Source of the DNA: Lutraria lutraria
Lineage: Eukaryota; Mollusca; Bivalvia; Venerida; Mactridae
DNA length: 64,000 nucleotides
Assembly (NCBI GenBank): GCA_964023205.1
Contig: OZ026833.1
Span: forward strand, 3,966,965 to 4,030,964
Direction of reading: 5' to 3'
Shown: piece after piece, positions 12,688 to 23,500 of the stretch
How the letters are laid out: each line of letters opens with the position of its first letter
Position numbering within the stretch: the stretch's first letter is position 1
Position numbers and translations under genes: made by a program
The notes under the pieces: generated by a model
Databases searched by the model: none
What the model was told of the DNA's origin: nothing
Seen by the model: the letters and a program-made list of their open reading frames with translations, nothing else

Positions 12688-13603
12688 CTAAAATATGTTT
12701 TCCTTTTCCCTTTTCCTCCCATCAACTTGGTCGCCTTCATTGGATTCAACCACCCCTTTGGAAAGCACAGGACCATCTTCACCCAACAACAAAGCTGGCC
12801 AAACAAGGTAGTCAATCGAGGTTCCGCTCTCAGTATACGTGTTGTATACATCAGAGGAAAAGGTAGAACCGGATGTCGATTCAGGGGCAAACACGATAGG
12901 TTGATCCTGAATCTGAAACGAACAAAGCATTTTGCAAAGTAATTAAAAAAAATTCTCGTTATTTATCATTCACAAACGTCTCCTTCAACGGTTGAAAATA
13001 TTTCCAAAACATGTAACCGAGTCTCCTTTAGTTTCTGCCCGATACTCGTATCCGTGCTTTTTCATAATGTGCTTTCATACTTCTCCAAGATTACTTTCCA
13101 ACTTTTGCGTTTAATTTCCATCTAAGATTGAACTCTTTAATTTAGTTACCGAATATAAACAAACACCCTATATTATGGAATAACGCGCTTGATAGATGAT
13201 ATATTTTCTATAATTTTAATGTAAATTGTGTAATATTTTGCTTGCAGTATTGTATGAAAGGATCTGTGTCACATGGATGTAAAACTTAAACCATTATTTC
13301 TTGTTTTACAAAAAATCGTAAACACTGAGACATTGACAGATATGTTAGAGATAACGACCGAAAACTATGTGGAGACATTGATATTCAGTTCGTGTTCAGA
13401 TGCTTAGTTCATATTTCAACTAAAATAGACTAGTTCATCATTACTGTTCATTTTATTAAAATTAAGATTATTCGATAATGAATCCATTTTGTACATACTG
13501 CTATTAACCAGCAAATTTCTAAACACCCCTTTGAGTAGTCTTTGACCATTTGTTCATACTCTATATATTCATTTGTAACATTCTTCAATACCGTTCCATA
13601 TTT
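12688..13603 (-). pseudogene. 3' fragment of a MIEAP-like gene (two exons)
   Basis: Exon 13499-13603 (105 nt; ends ICWLIA before gtatgt) joins in phase to the terminal exon 12688-12912, which reads IQDQPIVFAPES, then VDNTYTE-type and IDYLVWPALLL segments, then GPVLSKGVVES and a stop after KENIF. This is the MIEAP C-terminal core seen in the neighbouring genes. The charged tail and the C-terminal YDKI motif are missing. No upstream exons (202-, 81- or 90-nt class) appear between here and the next gene at 20.6 kb. A Tc1-like element starts 160 bp upstream. The splice borders are intact, so decay is recent, or the fragment may be transcribed from an unseen upstream exon. I favour a 5'-truncated copy. 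Confidence 0.65.
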
Positions 13604-14061
13604 CTGAAACAATATTATTTATGCACCAAATTACGACTTAAAATTTGTTAACATTTTGATTTTTGCCTAATCTGCCGCTCGCACACATTTTAATAATAAA
13701 TATTTAAAAAATGAAATTAACAGTACTACAAAACTATTGTCAGTTAAGTTAACAGAAATATACACTCAACAAAAAAATTAAAGGGTCACATATATAGGGT
13801 TAAATATCTTTTATTGGTATGAAAATAATTTGAAAATAACAATTGCTAATAAATTTCAAAATCCTTTAGAATAACACTTGAAGACAATCAAGTCAATGAG
13901 TGCAAATACGGTCATGGTTGAATGGTTTCAATTAGACAGGTATCAGAAAACTCAGTTTTCAACGTGCACGGGAATTTCGAATCAAGTTGTTTTTATGCTT
14001 CGATGATTCTGCAAACAATTGTTTTCATTGCATCAAGCACAGATTTGTGTTTAAATGCTGA

Positions 14062-15033
14062 ATCAAAGTTCATATTGTAATATCGTTCAGAAAGAATGCT
14101 CAAAGACGTCATTTGACAAATAATAAACGACAACGTGCACTTGGTCGTTTGCTAGCTGGTCAGACTCAACGTCAAGTTGCGGCAGACTTTAATATTAGTC
14201 AGAGCGTGATCGGCAGGTTGTGGCAATTGTATCTGAATACTGGGGATGTGCAACGGAGACCGGGTCAAGGTCGTTCGAGGGTCACAACTGCTGCACAAGA
14301 CCGACGTTTATCGCTTATGGCACGACGTCGACGGTTCGACTCGGCGGTTACGCTGAATAGAGACTTTGAACAGACGTATGGTTATCGGATCTCCGTTCAG
14401 ACATGTCGTCTGGTGTTTGCGCGCAACCATGTGCCGTTTGGACGTCAACGTTTGCGCAACATTTTGTGGACTGACGAATCCAAATTCAACTTGGATTTCA
14501 ATGACGGGCGCAGACGCGTGTGGAGACAGAGAAACGAACGTTTCCGGGACTGCTGTGTGGCAGAGCATGACCGCTTCGGAGTAGGGTCAGTACTCGTTTG
14601 GGCGGGTATATCCTACGACGGGCGTACGGACCTCTCCGTCATCAGGAACGGGGCTCTGACTGGTGTAAGATACAGGGACGAGATACTCAACCCTATCGTG
14701 CGCCCTTACGCCGGGGCTTACGGTCCAGGCTTCATCCTGATGGACGACAACGCCCGCCCGCACCGTGCAACAGTGGTGGACCAGTACCTGTACCTGGAGG
14801 GAATTGAGCGGATGGACTGGCCGGCGAGGTCACCAGACCTCTGTCCTATAGAACATGCCTGGGACATGTTGCAGCGCCGGATATCCGCTCGTAATCGGCA
14901 ACCAAGGACCGTGCAGGAGCTGCAAAACATGCTAGTCGAAGAGTGGCTAAGGATCCCCATCGCAGACATCAGGAGCTTTCATCAGAGGTGCCAGGAAGTC
15001 GTTCATGCGCGTGGTGGACACACCCGATACTAA
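14062..15033 (+). pseudogene. Tc1-like DD34E transposase, damaged
   Basis: This encodes a Tc1-family transposase, which cuts the element at its inverted repeats and pastes it at TA. Numbering from the TTG at 14113 (306 residues to the stop), a helix-turn-helix part (about 1-65, with QTQRQVAADFNISQSV) precedes the catalytic DDE domain. The catalytic residues appear intact: D121 in TDESKF, D212 in MDDNARPH and E247 in CPIEHAWD, with 34 residues between the last two, so DD34E. Two defects are visible. First, no in-frame ATG exists: the frame is open from 14062, and the only nearby ATG (14096) is one base out of register. Second, between the SVQT helix (about 94-99) and the TDES strand, roughly 25 residues normal for the family are missing in frame. 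The copy is therefore probably inactive. Confidence 0.85.
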
Positions 15034-15273
15034 CTATAGTTTGTGGTGAGAACCAATCAGATGCGACGTTTTGTTAAGTTTTTTGTTACCCAACCCATCT
15101 TGGCTGACACACGGATTTTTTAGGGTGGTTGTGTTTGATGGTTTACTGTAATATTGTTTTTGATTTTTTCAAAGAATGGAATATTGTACAATGAAGTAAA
15201 CAGGTACATTTATATGTCAGTATAAAAACTTTTCTGAAATAAATTATGTTTATGTATTTGTTTTGACCCTATA

Positions 15274-18200
15274 TAGGCTATGGGCTACTGGGCAAAACCC
15301 TCCCCCCCCCCCCGGAGGCATTTTTGTAGACACCATTTTTCTGAAAGCTCCATGCCTGCTGATCATTTTTCCAGTGTCTACAATCTGGGCGTTGGGGCGT
15401 TTGTGAACTACAGCATGCTAATTACCGTTACCGAAAAACACGTTTGACAATAATTTTATTTTGTTAGAAGTCTTATTCTAGATATTTTCAATAATTCATC
15501 AATTTGAACAATTCCTTTGACCATTATAAGTTAGCAGCGGCTTTACTTATCGATCAAATGCATGTTTTTCACTTTATTGCACTATATATGCTCTGAAATT
15601 TACGTTACCCTGCGTTACCCTAAAATGACAAGGAAATGACAGTTGTATATGTTAAATTAACACAAAAGCAGTCGTAAACAATGTTTTTATTCATATTAGG
15701 CAAATACTACCACATGTTCATGTTTTTCTTTCATTGAAGGCCCGTTTATGTCTTCATTTTACATAAAATACGTTACATATAAAAGTATACGTGTTACATG
15801 GAAATTATTTATATTACTGTGAACACATGCTATGATCAAATAGGTATATAGTGATAGGTAATTATGATGCATTCATTAATACCCATAACTGGAAAACATT
15901 TCTAGTTACAAATGTTGTAAAGTTTGACTGGGATAATAGTAGTTTACGTTACATAACGTTACCTTTATCACGATAAGTGTTTAACACGCTTTACAATGCA
16001 TAAAACATTGATTTGATATACAAAATGTTTATACTTGGTTACTGGGAATACGTACATGTAAATTTACATTCCAACTTTTTAAATTCATCACTGATTGTCT
16101 TTTACGTTACATGGTTTTATTTGTGTTACGTTTGAAATTATTCATAAACGAGTAACAACATTTCTATGAAACTGTTATAAAATCATCATCGAATGTATTC
16201 TAAGAATATGTATCTATGAAACAATCAAATTTACAATGACAGCGACAGTGCAATAAACATTGTGCCATTGACACACATATATGTGTCATTTACGTTACCA
16301 TTTGTTACATGATTATTTATATATATATACCTAAGTGCAATATTGTATGTTATGTCAGATTTCATTAGCTGTACATATTGTCATCAAGGTATTTTTGTTG
16401 TTCTGATGGCAAACGTTCACGAATTTCACAAATCCTCATCACTTTTCTGTTTCATAGACAGCATCAACCATACTAATGAGTTCAATGTCGTTTTTATCAT
16501 CAGTGTCTTCTGCGTCGCTAGCCTTTGGCACAATATTATCCTCGTACCAGTTGTATTCCAGCATGTTGTCAGGACCGAATTTCCAACCACTTTCATCCAC
16601 TTTTAGAAGATCAAGATTACCCTCTTTGCATGGGTCCAAATATACACCTTATAACTATCCGTAACACTTTGAACATACGAGACGGGATCTGCAGGGAGTG
16701 AGTAAGCTCATGTCCATACCACTTAAAGCGTTCAGAACACAACCATGGCTTTGATACTTGTCATACCTCAGTTTATTGATGTCGTATTTTTAATGACCAA
16801 ACAGCACACATACAAATGTCTCAATGGCACTGTAAAGTTCATCCGAACAAACATGCGTGGTAAATTGGCTAACAGTGTCATGCAATCTTCATTTATAGGA
16901 GCAAAGCTCCTATAGCTATACATTACTTTTTCTAATTGCAATTACGTGACGCATATACATCCGCTTTGAAAAATAGTATAAGTATACATTGCAGACTTTG
17001 CAGTTTTGATAAAAGTTGAGACATATGCAGGATTCTGTTTTTTCCTCTGTTTCATCATTAACTGTTGAGGTAACGAAATGCACTACATATTGAAAATAGT
17101 TTCATTCAGTAAAGTAGTGATGGAACACTATATTGTCTCTGAGATTAGTGAGATTGCGTATTAACACATGATAGCTTTTCCTTGGTAATTGTGGTTAATT
17201 GGTCAAATGATGTACATCTGTACAGACTATACATACTTGACATTCAAATTTTAATTCAAAATGATGATAACACAGGCCTTTAAATGGTTTAACGATGGTT
17301 TTGTCTAACGCATTTAAACTTTGCTCAAGACTGTAATCTCAGTGCTTTGAATCTCAGTTGGTGTAACTGTGACGCCATCTCTATAAGACTGCTCAAAGAT
17401 TAGCTTTATTGACTGTGTCTTATTGTCGTCATTAGATATGAAGCCCATCGGATTTCATGGAGTTATTGCTTTTTTTACCTGAGAGCAAGAACGTTGGAGC
17501 TGCCAAACGTAATCGGCACTCATCTGATTTAATAGACTGTTTGTTGTGTCTGATATAAAGTCTACACGAGACGTTTTAGGCAACTGATAAGAAATCGCCT
17601 CAACTACTTGCTCGAATGTGTCCGGAACTGCTATTAGACTCTGTAGTTACCCAATTAGGCGTTACCATTAACAACATAGGATGCGCCTTCTGTAGAATGG
17701 CTAGTTGTTGGTTCTATTGGTGATTCAATATAAGGCACTCGACCTAGAAGAAATGACCATGTAAGCTTCAGGTCTATGTCATGTTGAACTGACAGGAGCA
17801 TAAGCAGGCCAAATGCGTTACGTTCTGCTCGTATCTGAGTTATTATATTATGCTGAAATACTCTGTGTGAAAGGTTGTGTTTCTTCAAATCTTTGCCGGG
17901 GTAATTGACCCTTTGATAAGGGCTTGTGCTCTCATAGAGCATGGTTTTAGTGTTTCCCAGACGTCACTTTGTCAAGAGAACCACTGGCACAATTCCGGAA
18001 TTTATCATAAGTTCCGCGAGACCACTGTCGTTCATTACTTTACCTAGATGTATCGAAGATGGAGCATACGTGTGTGAAATACACCCGTTCTCACTATGAC
18101 ATTAGTGAATTTGTTTTTGTCCGGAAACTACCAAACCAATGAGTACGATATCATGGCCACTGCTAGGTCACAGGTTAAAATTGCATAATCATTGAAAAAA

Positions 18201-18939
18201 GAAACATATCTATAAATTACTATGAAATTGATAGACTAAATTAAATATTTATTTGATTAATGATATTATTTATTTATTTACAACTGACTGCTTCGATTTG
18301 ATTGATTGATTGATATGAAAATTTTATAATGAAATGTTTTTTTTTAATTTAAGCCTAAATGCCACTTTAGATTTTATAATGCCTGATGCAAAAAATATCA
18401 AGGTTTAGTTATACATGCACTTACGTTCATAGTTATATTTTGGTAACGCATGCGGTTAATAATATACACATATTTTCTGCATTATTGTGACCTTTTTTCA
18501 CCTTGTCAACATATAATACAATTGAGTACCATTTACTCATTAGATAGTGTTCTGCTCGATCCAGAAACAGTAAGTATATGATGATAATCGAATATTTTAG
18601 AGTATATGTGACCTTATTTCAGTGATATAATATTGGTAACGTAAATTATACCACATTTGATGATGAGTTTAACATTTCTACACTCTTGTTTACATACTCT
18701 GTGCTTATAATCATAATTACAAAGCCTTTAACACAAATTATTTTGATCTCTTTGCGGTATTGTGTTAACTTTAAAATTTCAATTATGGTAACGCCCCAAA
18801 ATGGCGGTAACGGAGTAAAGCCCCAACATCCAGATGGTAGACACTGGGATTTGGTAGGTCTTTCCATACACTTTCAGAAAAACATACTGTAGAAAAATGC
18901 CTCCGGGGGGGAGGGGGGGTATTGGTGCCCCATAGTCTA
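15274..18939. mobile_element. nested 3.7-kb DNA transposon with long inverted repeats and CGTTAC arrays
   Basis: Ends are inverted over about 140 bp with gaps: TAGGCTATGGG...CCTCC-run...GGAGGCATTTTT on the left and the inverse on the right (18785-18939). Joining the flanks restores the Tc1 repeat exactly if a 3-bp ATA was duplicated. Inside the left end, CGTTAC occurs at least eight times in plus orientation (15426, 15603, 15613, 15770, 15948, 15956, 16104 and 16295 regions). Near the right end it occurs inverted as GTAACG (18442, 18633, 18786 and 18805 regions). Such mirrored subterminal arrays usually bind a transposase. The interior carries a broken minus-strand coding region. A perfect 9-bp hairpin, TATAGGAGC-aaa-GCTCCTATA, sits at 16895-16915. 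The superfamily is not determined. Confidence 0.7.
16430..17950 (-). pseudogene. decayed coding region of the nested element (uncharacterised invertebrate family)
   Basis: Read on the minus strand, pieces from 17942 to about 17655 (with RAERNAFGLLMLLSVQHDID and LLGRVPYIESP), 17640-17300 (FEQVVEAISYQLPKTSRVDF, later NDDNKTQSIKLIFEQS) and 16639-16439 (GWKFGPDNMLEYNWYEDN, then an acidic stretch) resemble successive parts of a large uncharacterised protein repeated in many invertebrate genomes. The expected word pattern is N-FG-LL-L-Q---D, then L-GPVPW, then RVDF-DTY, then DNKT-LI-LI. The pieces are in the right order but separated by in-frame stops. The assignment comes from remembered sequence pattern, not a search. 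The protein may be the element's own product or captured cargo. Confidence 0.45.
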
Positions 18940-18973
18940 ATATATGTGACCTTTAATTGTTTTGTTGAGTATA

Positions 18974-20562
18974 TATACAAGTCCTTGCTCAAAATAGAGT
19001 ACAAATAGCTAAACTGAAATATAATTATTCGATCCATGCCTGACCCTGGTAATCAGTGATGTCAATAATTTACAATATAAGAATAAGCATAATGACTTAA
19101 CAAGTTATGTTCGGAGATCTCTTTCCGCTATATGGCTTCAGTGCGTTGCTGACATATCTGCGATCCAAACTTTAAAAACAGTTTGCTGGACGAGTTGGGG
19201 AATCATTAAAACGGTCGGAGATTTACTCAAAACACTTGGGAACACCCTTTATAAAAGATTGTAATGCAGATGATGTCTGGGCAATACAGATACAATCACC
19301 GCTTAAAAACAAGTACACACCGTCTGCTGCAAATACTTCTGGAATTACTTCCCCTTACTCGGTGTGTTTAATATAAAACATTGTTGTCAATAAATTATCT
19401 GGCAGCTTAATTGTTTATTCTCCATTGCAGCAAGGTTATCAGAAAAACGCTAACGTCAGAAAAAAATGTATAATTCATTTGATGATAATGCCTATATGGC
19501 CCCGAATAGATTTTAATTCTATTCGGCCCAAATCATTCGACCACAATGCAAAACAATTATATCTTCAATATTTTGCAGTAGCTTTAACTTATTAATTACA
19601 TTTAATAGGGACAAACCGCTACATCCTTGCCACAATATATCTGTAAACTCTAGATCAAGATTAACACCCTGTTATCGTCGTCTTGCCGCAAGAAAAGCTT
19701 GCTTTATGATTGAAGATCCCAGCACCAAACTTTGATTGTATACTTAGAACAATTTTGTTCACATAACTAAAAGGTTACCATGCTAAATGAATGCGACACA
19801 ATCTATCACCATGTCACTTAAAATTATTATGGCAATGTATAAACAGACTCTGGCTTAAGATAATCACGATAAGCTTATGACCACAATCGCCCAGCTCGCT
19901 TGACTGTATCAACATCGCAACCTGCCATAGCCACAGAAGTTGCTGCTGAAGTGGATCTGTGCATTTAAATAATCAACAAACACGGAAATTTGGAAGAAAC
20001 ATGTTAATTTGATGATAAGTAATTAATAATCATTATGCGTATGTCTTGAAATATTTACGCTTGTTGTTGTGGTCTAGTTTCATTAATGCATCTAATTAAT
20101 GTGCCGTAAATGTTGTTGAGTAAAATATTTTATAAGATGGTTTGTAACAAACAGATAAACATAAATGTTGGCATGCAATGCAAGAAGGTACCGGATGTTA
20201 CAAATAAGATTTTAACGTTTTTAAACTATACTTGTATTACAAATAACATAAATCAATTAAAGAGACACTGGTATAGACGTATCAACATAACTATGCATAA
20301 ACAGCATGTAAACAGAATAATATATTAAGCATATCATTTCATGGCACCTTTTCATAAAGACGATATTTCTATGATTAAGCAAACTGATCACAGTCACAAA
20401 ATTCACAAAAGTAATCAGCAAACAATTGTAATGTGCTTGGTTTTTAATAAGTTCATCTCTCACTTGCTAGTGTATGTATACAATATGAGTTAACACGTCT
20501 CGTGCGACTTTTGACTGTCACACAATGTCCATATCACAGTTTTGCCCATATATCTTCTTATA
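18974..20562. other. intergenic region downstream of the 849-aa gene; possible DIRS-type remnant
   Basis: No family exon was found here, which matters because the fragment at 12.7 kb lacks upstream exons. On the minus strand, around 19870-19965, one frame reads HRSTSAATSVAMAGCDVDTV then KRAG, which resembles the catalytic segment of tyrosine recombinases of DIRS/Ngaro/Crypton type, ended by a stop. An ATTAAA in minus orientation near 20443 could serve as the polyadenylation signal for the next gene. Confidence 0.35.
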
Positions 20563-23500
20563 CTATGTTTTCTTGAAATAGTTTTCAATTTTGTCATACT
20601 CGGTCCCCATCATCCTTCTTGCTGTGTCGTCCCCGAACTTCCGCTTCCAGTGCAGAAATCGTGTAACTATCGTAATACTTGGTGTGTAAGGTGTTCGATG
20701 AGGAGTGTAAGAGCCGTATTCATCCAGTGTACAAGGTATATGTGTCGGTGTCGTCATCTGAGTACTTGTCGATGTTTGTGAATATCCACGTGCGTGGTGA
20801 CTCTCGACAAACTTCTCAAGTCTTAAATCCCTTTCCTCATATTTGTTAGAGCCGCCATAAGCATAGTCATCTTCATGATACAGGATTTCAGAATTTCGTG
20901 AGTTGTTCGTCGCGACCGAATTATCATCATCATACTCGTTCCATTCGTCGGCGCGTTTTCTTCTACTTGTAGAAGATTTACCTTTATGAACAGGTCTTAT
21001 TTGTTCCTCTCTGTGTTTAGTATGCCTATTCTTTTTGCCGTCATAAGTAAAATCATCTTCATCATATAAGATTTGAGAATTACGTGAGCTATTTTCCCTG
21101 TAAGAAACATTGTCATCTTCTTCATCCCGTTCCTCTCTACGTTTCATTCCAATGTCTGTTGATTTAGTTTTGTGAACATGTCTTATCTTTTTGCCGTCAT
21201 GAGTGAAATCATCTTCATCAGGTGAGATTGGGGAATTACGTGAGATGTTCTTCGTGACCGAAACATCGTCATCCTCTCCATTCATTTCGTCTCCACGTTT
21301 TCTTCTACTATTTGCATATTTTACTTCTTCGCGTTTAGTACGATTGCTCGTTTTGATAGTTTTTCCTTTCGCAGGTGTTACAGGCTCAGATTCGTTCATT
21401 GCCTGTACAACACCCTTTGCTATCACCGGACCGTCTGAATGTCTGAGCATCGCGGGCAAGACTAGAAAATCGATGTTAGGACCGTTTACGGAGTATTTGT
21501 CATACAAATCAGATTGAACTGTTTCTCCATTTTCTGGTTCGGGAGCAAAGACTACCGATGGGTCTTGAATCTAAAAGATAAAATTCATAAAGCTGATAGC
21601 AGTAAAAACATGTGTCAGTTTGAATCAAACAGATTCTGACATTGTGTTTATTGTTTTTTGTTTTTGTTTTTTTTTTGTTTTTTTTTTAGTACATGTGATT
21701 GGTTGTTTTTTCAGTGCATGTTCAATTTTGGATTTTCTGAGTATTGTATGGAATATTTCCTAGTAAATATTTTTTAACAACTCTTTAGTTTGATAAATCG
21801 GCTTTGCTTTGTCAATTGAAAGGTAACAGTTATATAAAAGAAATTGGTTTTTGCTATCACCGGACCGTCTGAATGTCTGAGCATCGCGGGCAAGACTAGA
21901 AAATCGATGTGAGGACCGTTTACGGAGTATTTGTCATACAAATCAGATTGAACTGTTTCTCCATTTTCTGGTTCGGGAGCAAAGACTACCGATGGATCTT
22001 GAATCTAAAAGATAAAATTCATAAAGCTGATAGCAGTAAAAACATGTGTCAGTTTGAATCAAACAGATTCTGACATTGTGTTTATTGTTTTTTGTTTTTG
22101 TTTTTTTTTTGTTTTTTTTTTAGTACATGTGATTGGTTGTTTTTTCAGTGCATGTTCAATTTTGGATTTTCTGAGTATTGTATGGAATATTTCCTAGTAA
22201 ATATTTTTTAACAACTCTTTAGTTTGATAAATCGGCTTTGCTTTGTCAATTGAAAGGTAACAGTTATATAAAAGAAATTGGTTTTCGTATACTGCAACTA
22301 TACCGGACTATATCTGAAGAACAAAACATGACGCCGCTCATGTGTTATAACTATTTGTTGCAGCGTGTTATTCGTTTGCGAAGTACAGATACATACCGCC
22401 ATAAGCCAACAAATTTCAAAGCACTCTTTTGTGTAATCCTTCACCAACGTCGCATATCTTGATACTACTGGTGAACCAGTCTTTAGCCATGACCGATATT
22501 TCTGAAACAATGGACGAACAATACGTGCTAGTACATCATACATTTCAAACACTTAATAATAATGTGAACATGTCGTTCTATCTTCATGTTTTATTAGGGT
22601 TTTAGAATAGAAGTAAATGTAATATTCATTAGCGGTGTGATGACCACTCCAAGTAATGGTTTATCGTTTGCTTTATAAAAGTAGTATTGCATGATTAGTA
22701 TTATTGTTGCACTGCAAAAGTTAGAAATGTACCTTGTAAACAGCTCTTATACTTTCTGCTGGCGAATCTATTCTACATGCTTTTATGTACTTGAGGACAA
22801 CATCAGGAACCCCACGCTGCCTCTGAAACATAAAATACATTCCATATGAATGTGGTTGTTTTTAAAATGTATCTTTTTACCAGTCACTGGTTACTGGTCA
22901 GAATCCAGGAAGCAGTCATCTAGAGTTAATATAAGTTGCAAGAACTTGCTCTATCGATGAAAATAAATAAGTTTAAACTAAGTGGATTTTCTGTGACCAG
23001 TTTACACTTAGTGTTTGATTCAACACTTCGACAAAAGTGTTTATACTTACCACTTTATCTGAAAGGGTAATCACTTTCAGAATATCTTCCATCTGTAGTT
23101 GACTTTCCTTGTCGCAAAATTCTTTCGTTTGCTGAAATATTAACAAAGTCAGACAAAAATATGTCAACTGGGAATGCTTAAACCATTAGTATGTCATATG
23201 ATTATTTATCCAATCGAAATCATATTTGTATAGATATATGTATTACTTCTAAGTTAGCCAGTTTACACCATTTAATTCAGGGACATCGTCGATAGCATAA
23301 AACAAACTGAATATTTATGTAAGAAACTCAAACACTGAAGAAAAATCTTACGGTAAGAATTGTCAACAAAATTGGAAATATTTTATTTTCTTCGTCGCCT
23401 TCAGTTTCTTCCAATATTTCAAAGGCACCTGACCATTGCTTTTCGTACAATTTTTTATACCGCTCTATCAGTATCGATGTACGTTCGGTGTCGATGTTAT

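Larger units (their letters stand above)
13761..18973. mobile_element. Tc1/mariner-like transposon interrupted by a second element
   Basis: The left end at 13761 (TACACTCAACAAAAAAATTA, then AAGGGTCACATATATAGGG) is matched inverted at the right end (about 18940-18973). Flanks are TA-rich, as expected for Tc1 insertion. The transposase frame lies at 14062-15033. The right terminal repeat is split after ...GACCCTATA at 15273, and its other half resumes at 18940 with ATATATGTGACC, so the original Tc1 copy was about 1.5 kb and the rest is a nested insertion. Confidence 0.8.
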
